A stretch of 64,000 bases of DNA from Curtobacterium sp. 458 (GTDB lineage: Bacteria; Actinomycetota; Actinomycetes; Actinomycetales; Microbacteriaceae), in NCBI RefSeq assembly GCF_030406605.1, contig NZ_CP129104.1:756072-820071 (forward strand). Direction: 5' to 3'. How positions within the stretch are numbered: position 1 is the stretch's first letter; each line of letters starts with the position of its first letter. The position numbers and the translations under genes were made by a program. The notes beneath the pieces are model-generated. The model made no database searches, was not told where the DNA came from, and saw only the letters and a list, made by a program, of their open reading frames with translations. Below, piece by piece: positions 60,025 to 64,000 of this stretch.

Positions 60025-61587
60025 CTACCGCTCGTCGGGGTGCTCCCACCGGAGTTCCTCGTGGTCGAGCATCCCCTGGATCCGCAGGTACACCTCGTCG
60101 TCGATGCGGTTCGCACGACGGAGGCCGTCGAGCGCCTCACGCTTCCGGGCCACGCCGCGGAGCGTGAGGCGCCGGACGTCCTCGTCCGTCTCACGAAGTT
60201 CGTGGTCCTCCACACGCTGCAGGGCACGAAGGTGGTGGTCACGCACGCGTTCCGTCGCGGCCGCTGCGGCTCCCTCCGCCGCAGCGTCGCTCTCGAGGTG
60301 CCGCAGCGCGTGATCCGCCATCCTCTGCGTCGCGAGCTGGTGCTCAGCCTCGGCCTCGTCGTCGGTGTGCGGGATGCTCGCGCGTTGCAGGACGAGCGGC
60401 ATGGTCGCCCCCTGCCCGACGAGGAGCACCAGGATCGTCCCGAACGTCACGACGACGACGAGCTCCCGGTCGGGGAACACACCCCCGTCAGCGATGAGCG
60501 CGGGCATGGCGAGTGCAGCGGCGAGCGAGACCGCGCCACGGAACCCGCCCCACACCAGCAGGGCGCGCACGCGGAACGGGACACGGCGCGCGCGTTGGGC
60601 CGGACGACGATCGAGCAGCCGGATGGCAGGCGCCATGAGCGCCACCCACCCCAGCCGCACCGCGAATACGGTCCCGGTGATCACGAGCGTCAGCCACAGC
60701 GCGTGCACCCCGTCGTCGAGCAGGTACTCGAGGACGGTGCGTGCTTGCAGTCCGATGAGCACGAACAGCGCCCCGTTGATCACGAAGCTACTCACACGCC
60801 AGAAGTCGAAGCCCAGCACGCGGGACCGGGACGACACCACCCGCGGCATGAGGCGGCTCAGCAGCAGTCCTCCGGCGACCACCGCGACCACCCCCGAACC
60901 ACCGACGACCTCGGCCGGGAGGTACAGCGCGAACGGCGTTAGGACCGAGATCGTGGCCTCGAGCGACGGCTGGGTGGCGACCAGCCGCAGGAGGTAGATG
61001 ACGTACCCCGCTGCGACGCCGACCGCAGCGCCGACCACGAGGGCCCACAAAAACCGCAGCGAGATCTCGCCGACGTCCGGGTCCCGCCCAGCGACGACCG
61101 CACTGACTGCGACCGCGTACAACGCCAAGGCACCGGCGTCGTTGATGAGACTCTCGCCGCGCAGCATCACGTCGATCCGCCGCGGCAGCCGCGGCGCCAT
61201 CGCGGACACCGCCGTCGCGTCGGTCGGCGACAGGATCGCGCCGAGCACGAGCGCCACCGGGAACGCGACCCCGAGAACGGTCGCCACCCCGGCGACCGCA
61301 GCGGCCGTCGCGAACACGAGCCCGACGCTGAGCAGCAGGATCACACGGAGATCGAACGCGAACCGCCGGAGCGACACGTTGAGCGACTCCCAGTAGAGCA
61401 GCGCCGGCAGGAAGATGTAGAGCACGACATCCGGCGCCAACGCGAGGTCGTGAAAGCCCGGGACGAAGCTGACGGCGGCACCGATCCCGACCCAGCTCCA
61501 CGGCGCCGGGACACGCAGGTATTGCTGCAGCACGCCACCTGCGAGCACCGCGAGCCCGAGGACGACCGCGATCTCTAGCCCTTCCAT
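60025..61587 (-). CDS. Na+/H+ antiporter, CPA1 family
   Basis: A 520-residue antiporter with about twelve membrane segments and a cytoplasmic tail of about 110 residues. The ion-binding motifs SPTDATAVS (about 116-124) and GESLINDAGALALY are intact. It exchanges Na+ or K+ for H+ in pH and salt homeostasis. The tail is rich in Arg, His and Glu, which may sense pH. Convergent with the MFS gene, only 6 bases apart. Confidence 0.93.
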   Translation of the reverse strand: MEGLEIAVVLGLAVLAGGVLQQYLRVPAPWSWVGIGAAVSFVPGFHDLALAPDVVLYIFLPALLYWESLNVSLRRFAFDLRVILLLSVGLVFATAAAVAGVATVLGVAFPVALVLGAILSPTDATAVSAMAPRLPRRIDVMLRGESLINDAGALALYAVAVSAVVAGRDPDVGEISLRFLWALVVGAAVGVAAGYVIYLLRLVATQPSLEATISVLTPFALYLPAEVVGGSGVVAVVAGGLLLSRLMPRVVSSRSRVLGFDFWRVSSFVINGALFVLIGLQARTVLEYLLDDGVHALWLTLVITGTVFAVRLGWVALMAPAIRLLDRRPAQRARRVPFRVRALLVWGGFRGAVSLAAALAMPALIADGGVFPDRELVVVVTFGTILVLLVGQGATMPLVLQRASIPHTDDEAEAEHQLATQRMADHALRHLESDAAAEGAAAAATERVRDHHLRALQRVEDHELRETDEDVRRLTLRGVARKREALDGLRRANRIDDEVYLRIQGMLDHEELRWEHPDER

Positions 61588-62055
61588 GACGCTCAGAGTA
61601 CGACTGTCATGGCGGTCTAATCAGCGCTCCGGCACCCCGCAGGCTCGCTTGTACCCGAGGTAGACCCACGTACCCCCGTCGCAGCTGCTGCCGACGTCGA
61701 GCCGTCGGACACCGTCAGCCGGAAGGACGACGCCTCCTTCGAGCGCCACTTCCCCACTCCGGTCATCGATGCCAACCACGACGAGGTGATCGACCTGCTC
61801 GCCGAGCAGCCGATGCGTGCCACAGTCCGACCCGCTTCTACGGCTTCTCGAGCTGACGGACGAGCAGCAACCGAGCCCCAGGCAGCAGCTAGCCGTGTGG
61901 GGCTTCTGCTGTGTCCGTTAGCGATCCCCTACCGGCGCAAGAGGCGATGGCGCAGACCAGGGGCAATACGAGCCTAGAACTGGGGCAGCGGGTGATGGCG
62001 CGGTTGCCCTAGGCTCCGATGACACATCTAGCTTCGGTCCTTGGGGGTCAAATCG
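61588..62055. other. Gap with a possible decayed gene
   Basis: A plus-strand frame from about 61620 to 61977 reads with protein-like composition in its first part (AGSLVPEVDPRTPV, then DANHDEVIDLLAEQPM), but it has no start codon and changes character after 61820. It may be a gene remnant. Nothing else is supported in these 468 bases. Confidence 0.35.
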
Positions 62056-62325
62056 ATGCTTGGCCTCGCCTTCAGTCTTGTGACGCTCATGTTCAATCTG
62101 CTCGTGCAACTGATGGTTCTGACGCTCCGGTTCGGGTTCTTGCTCGTGCGTCTCACCATCTGGGCCGTACCGGTATTCGCTCGGATCACAGTTCTTGCGA
62201 TCCGCGTCGTGTGGGCCTTCTTGCCGGTTGCACTTGCGGCTGGCGCAGCTCTCTGCACGACCGTGGCCAGCGTTTCCGGTCTTATCTTTCGCCGACTGCG
62301 GGATGGTCGACGAGACATCAGATAA
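62056..62325 (+). CDS. Small membrane protein
   Basis: An 89-residue very hydrophobic protein with two to three membrane segments (about 3-25, 27-48 and 50-72) and a basic tail RRLRDGRRDIR. Not recognised. ATG at 62056 follows GGGGG at about 10 bases; TTG at 62041 is in frame. It lies 48 bases before the AraC-type gene in the same direction. Confidence 0.6.
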   Translation: MLGLAFSLVTLMFNLLVQLMVLTLRFGFLLVRLTIWAVPVFARITVLAIRVVWAFLPVALAAGAALCTTVASVSGLIFRRLRDGRRDIR

Positions 62326-62373
62326 TCGTCTGCCGCGAGTAGAGACTTACGCACCTCTGCGAGACTCCGTCGT

Positions 62374-62814
62374 ATGGATGTGTTGCAGCTCCTAGGTCTA
62401 GATTTTCGCGCACTACGCGAAGAGGTTGATCGCGCACGGCGCTTCATGGACCGCTCGCGTCACCTTCCGATAGCGCTGAACGACGTCGCTGCCGCAGCCG
62501 GGATTGGACCACGCCGCCTCCAGGAGATGTTTCGAGAAGACACCTCTGCGCCTCCCATGCACTTCCTGCGGCTCATCCGGCTCCTGCACGCACGGGAACG
62601 CCTGCTTGACCCCGACGAGCAGAGGTCGATACGGGAAATTGCAATCGCTGAGCAGATCCCTCATGCGCCACGGTTCACCCAGCGCTACGCGGCGATGTTC
62701 GGCGAGCTCCCTTCGGCTACCGCCGCTCGCGTTCGATTGCAGCGACCACCGATAACTTCAAAGCCCACCGACAGCTACTTTGACATCCAAACGATGGAAT
62801 ACCGCCGGCGTTGA
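62374..62814 (+). CDS. Short AraC-type DNA-binding protein
   Basis: A 146-residue protein consisting almost only of an AraC helix-turn-helix pair (about 32-120): LNDVAAAAGIGPRRLQEMFRED and a second helix pair ending RFTQRYAAMFGELPS. The usual 150-200 residue ligand domain is absent. It may be a naturally short regulator or the end of a truncated gene; the N-terminus looks complete. Base composition is lower in GC than its neighbours. Confidence 0.75.
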   Translation: MDVLQLLGLDFRALREEVDRARRFMDRSRHLPIALNDVAAAAGIGPRRLQEMFREDTSAPPMHFLRLIRLLHARERLLDPDEQRSIREIAIAEQIPHAPRFTQRYAAMFGELPSATAARVRLQRPPITSKPTDSYFDIQTMEYRRR

Positions 62815-62912
62815 GGGAAATCAAACATCTTGACAGTGATCGTCTGAGGCAGTGACGACGTGCTGATCGTTCCCGTCACCTGATCCAACCGCGTCGGTCG
62901 ATAGGGGATGGG

Positions 62913-63683
62913 TCAGCGGACGCTTCGGGCCGCATTGGCTGACGGTGCCTGCTGCGTCTTGTTCGTCCAGACGACCCCGAAGGCGATGGCAACGATGAGG
63001 ACCGCGCTGCCGAGCCCAGTGCCGACGTCGAGGCCGCCTCGGCCGTTCGGGACAGCAACCCAGTCGGCGAAGGACGCGCCGACCGGACGGGTGAGGACGT
63101 ACGCCGTCCAGAACGCTGCCACCGGGCCGAGGACGCCGCCGAGCCGACCGAGGACGATGAGCGCCATCAGCCCGACGAAGACCAAGCCGCCACCGAGGTA
63201 GCCGAAGTGCAGGGTGCTGGCGGCGAGGTCGCCGGCGGCGGTCCCCATCGCGAACGTCGTGATGACGGCAGCCCAGTAGAACAGTTGCCGGCGGGTGCTG
63301 GTGATCGTGTGGACGTCGACGGTGCCCTCGACGCGGCGCCACAGGACGAACACGACGACTAGGGCAACCAGGAACACTGGCGTTGAGACCGCGTACGGGA
63401 CGCCGAGTGCGACGTGGGTGACGTCGGCGACCATGGTGCCGAACACACCCACCATCGACACCGCACCCCAGTACAGCCAGGGCCGGTACCGGTCCGCTCG
63501 GAGCTGCGCGGTGAGGACCACGGCGAAGAGCACCGCGGTCATCAGCACCGTCGGGACGGGGTCGAACCGGGTGACGAGGAAGTCGGAGAGCGATTCCCCC
63601 ATCGCGGTGGTGAGGACCTTGATCACCCAAAACGACGCGGTGGGCTCAGGCACCCGGCTCTGCGGGATTGTCGTGCTGCTCAC
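62913..63683 (-). CDS. COG4705-type integral membrane protein
   Basis: A 256-residue protein with about seven membrane segments. The start region ASFWVIKVLTTAMGESLSDFL and the repeat-like FYWAAVITTFAMGTAAGDL are typical of the COG4705 family, often with two similar halves. Function unknown. The ATG at 63683 overlaps the DedA stop (ATGA), so the two are one operon. Confidence 0.85.
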   Translation of the reverse strand: MSSTTIPQSRVPEPTASFWVIKVLTTAMGESLSDFLVTRFDPVPTVLMTAVLFAVVLTAQLRADRYRPWLYWGAVSMVGVFGTMVADVTHVALGVPYAVSTPVFLVALVVVFVLWRRVEGTVDVHTITSTRRQLFYWAAVITTFAMGTAAGDLAASTLHFGYLGGGLVFVGLMALIVLGRLGGVLGPVAAFWTAYVLTRPVGASFADWVAVPNGRGGLDVGTGLGSAVLIVAIAFGVVWTNKTQQAPSANAARSVR

Positions 63684-64000
63684 CGCTCGCCGGCTGTCTG
63701 GTCGCTGACTGCCCGATCGTGGGCCGTCTGCCGGGCAGGAGCCGCGGAAGCGTCCCGGCGTTTCCGGGCGACGTGGCGCTTTCGGAGGGCGCCGATGATG
63801 ATCGGGAGGATCGAGACGAGGACGATGACGATCATCAGCGCGTCGATGTTGTGCGCGACGAGCGGGATGCCGCCGAGGAGCACGCCGACTGCGGTCAGCC
63901 CACAGGCCCAGGCGATCGCGCCGATGAGGTTGAACAGCAGGAACCGGCGGTAGTGCATCTGAGCAGTCCCTGCCGCGAGGGGCACGTAGGTGCGGACGAT
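63680..64000 (-). CDS. DedA family membrane protein, 5' end outside window
   Basis: The visible 106 residues are the C-terminal half of a DedA protein: the conserved IVRTYVPLAAGTAQMHYRRF at the window edge, two membrane segments (INLI-type GAIAWACGLTAVG and IDALMIVIVLVSILPIII) and a basic tail. Second DedA in the window. Coupled to the COG4705 gene by ATGA. Confidence 0.88.
   Translation of the reverse strand: MVRTYVPLAAGTAQMHYRRFLLFNLIGAIAWACGLTAVGVLLGGIPLVAHNIDALMIVIVLVSILPIIIGALRKRHVARKRRDASAAPARQTAHDRAVSDQTAGER

Overview
Organism: the window is very GC-rich, has many GTG starts, dense ATGA/GTGA gene overlaps and several likely leaderless transcripts (a -10 hexamer 6-7 bases before the start codon). 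This fits a high-GC actinobacterium. The gene set (AztABCD zinc uptake, SipW/TasA-like surface proteins, paired 48-base palindromic terminators) suggests Microbacteriaceae, possibly Curtobacterium; that placement is inference. No rRNA, tRNA, CRISPR array or intact insertion sequence was recognised. Layout 1-10066: a peptide/glycopeptide-type ABC uptake operon on the minus strand (binding lipoprotein, two permeases, a fused double ATPase, a ROK sugar kinase that runs off the window) faces a plus-strand ROK repressor, an M81/MlrC-like peptidase and CutC. Between the two permease genes lie three tandem 62-base repeats, each a 21-codon mini-ORF coupled to the next by ATGA. Layout 10082-36004: a SipW signal peptidase with two apparent substrates; a MarR regulator; a Zur-type zinc cluster aztA / aztB-aztD paralog-aztC-aztD with two Zur-like boxes; a methionine-synthase-like enzyme; an aldo/keto reductase; a nitrogen operon (APC permease, two DUF1989 proteins, biotin-dependent urea/guanidine carboxylase, allophanate hydrolase, TetR regulator, BioY biotin transporter) that is better read as guanidine than urea assimilation; MsrA; a second aldo/keto reductase; an alpha/beta hydrolase; DedA; and a two-component system. 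Then come a cupin and a GH43-like beta-propeller enzyme ending at a strong terminator (37456-37494). Layout 37500-57459: an accessory island of visibly lower GC (36 of 60 bases G/C in 41281-41340 against 46 of 60 in 24181-24240, counted by eye) made mostly of small unknown genes. It carries PD-(D/E)xK-like nucleases, three HEPN-like genes, DUF4236 and DUF4365 proteins, a likely Kiwa pair (KwaA/KwaB), a two-domain nuclease fusing a DRGH-type nuclease to a YraN-like domain, a DUF723 protein, and a seven-gene operon (52223-56636) in which a module of small proteins plus a nuclease-fold/winged-helix regulator is duplicated. The last three are the best candidates for an undescribed system. Layout 57551-64000: backbone genes resume: an NTF2-like protein, a truncated short-chain dehydrogenase, an MFS exporter, a CPA1 Na+/H+ antiporter, a small membrane protein, a short AraC-type regulator, a COG4705 membrane protein and a DedA gene cut by the window end.
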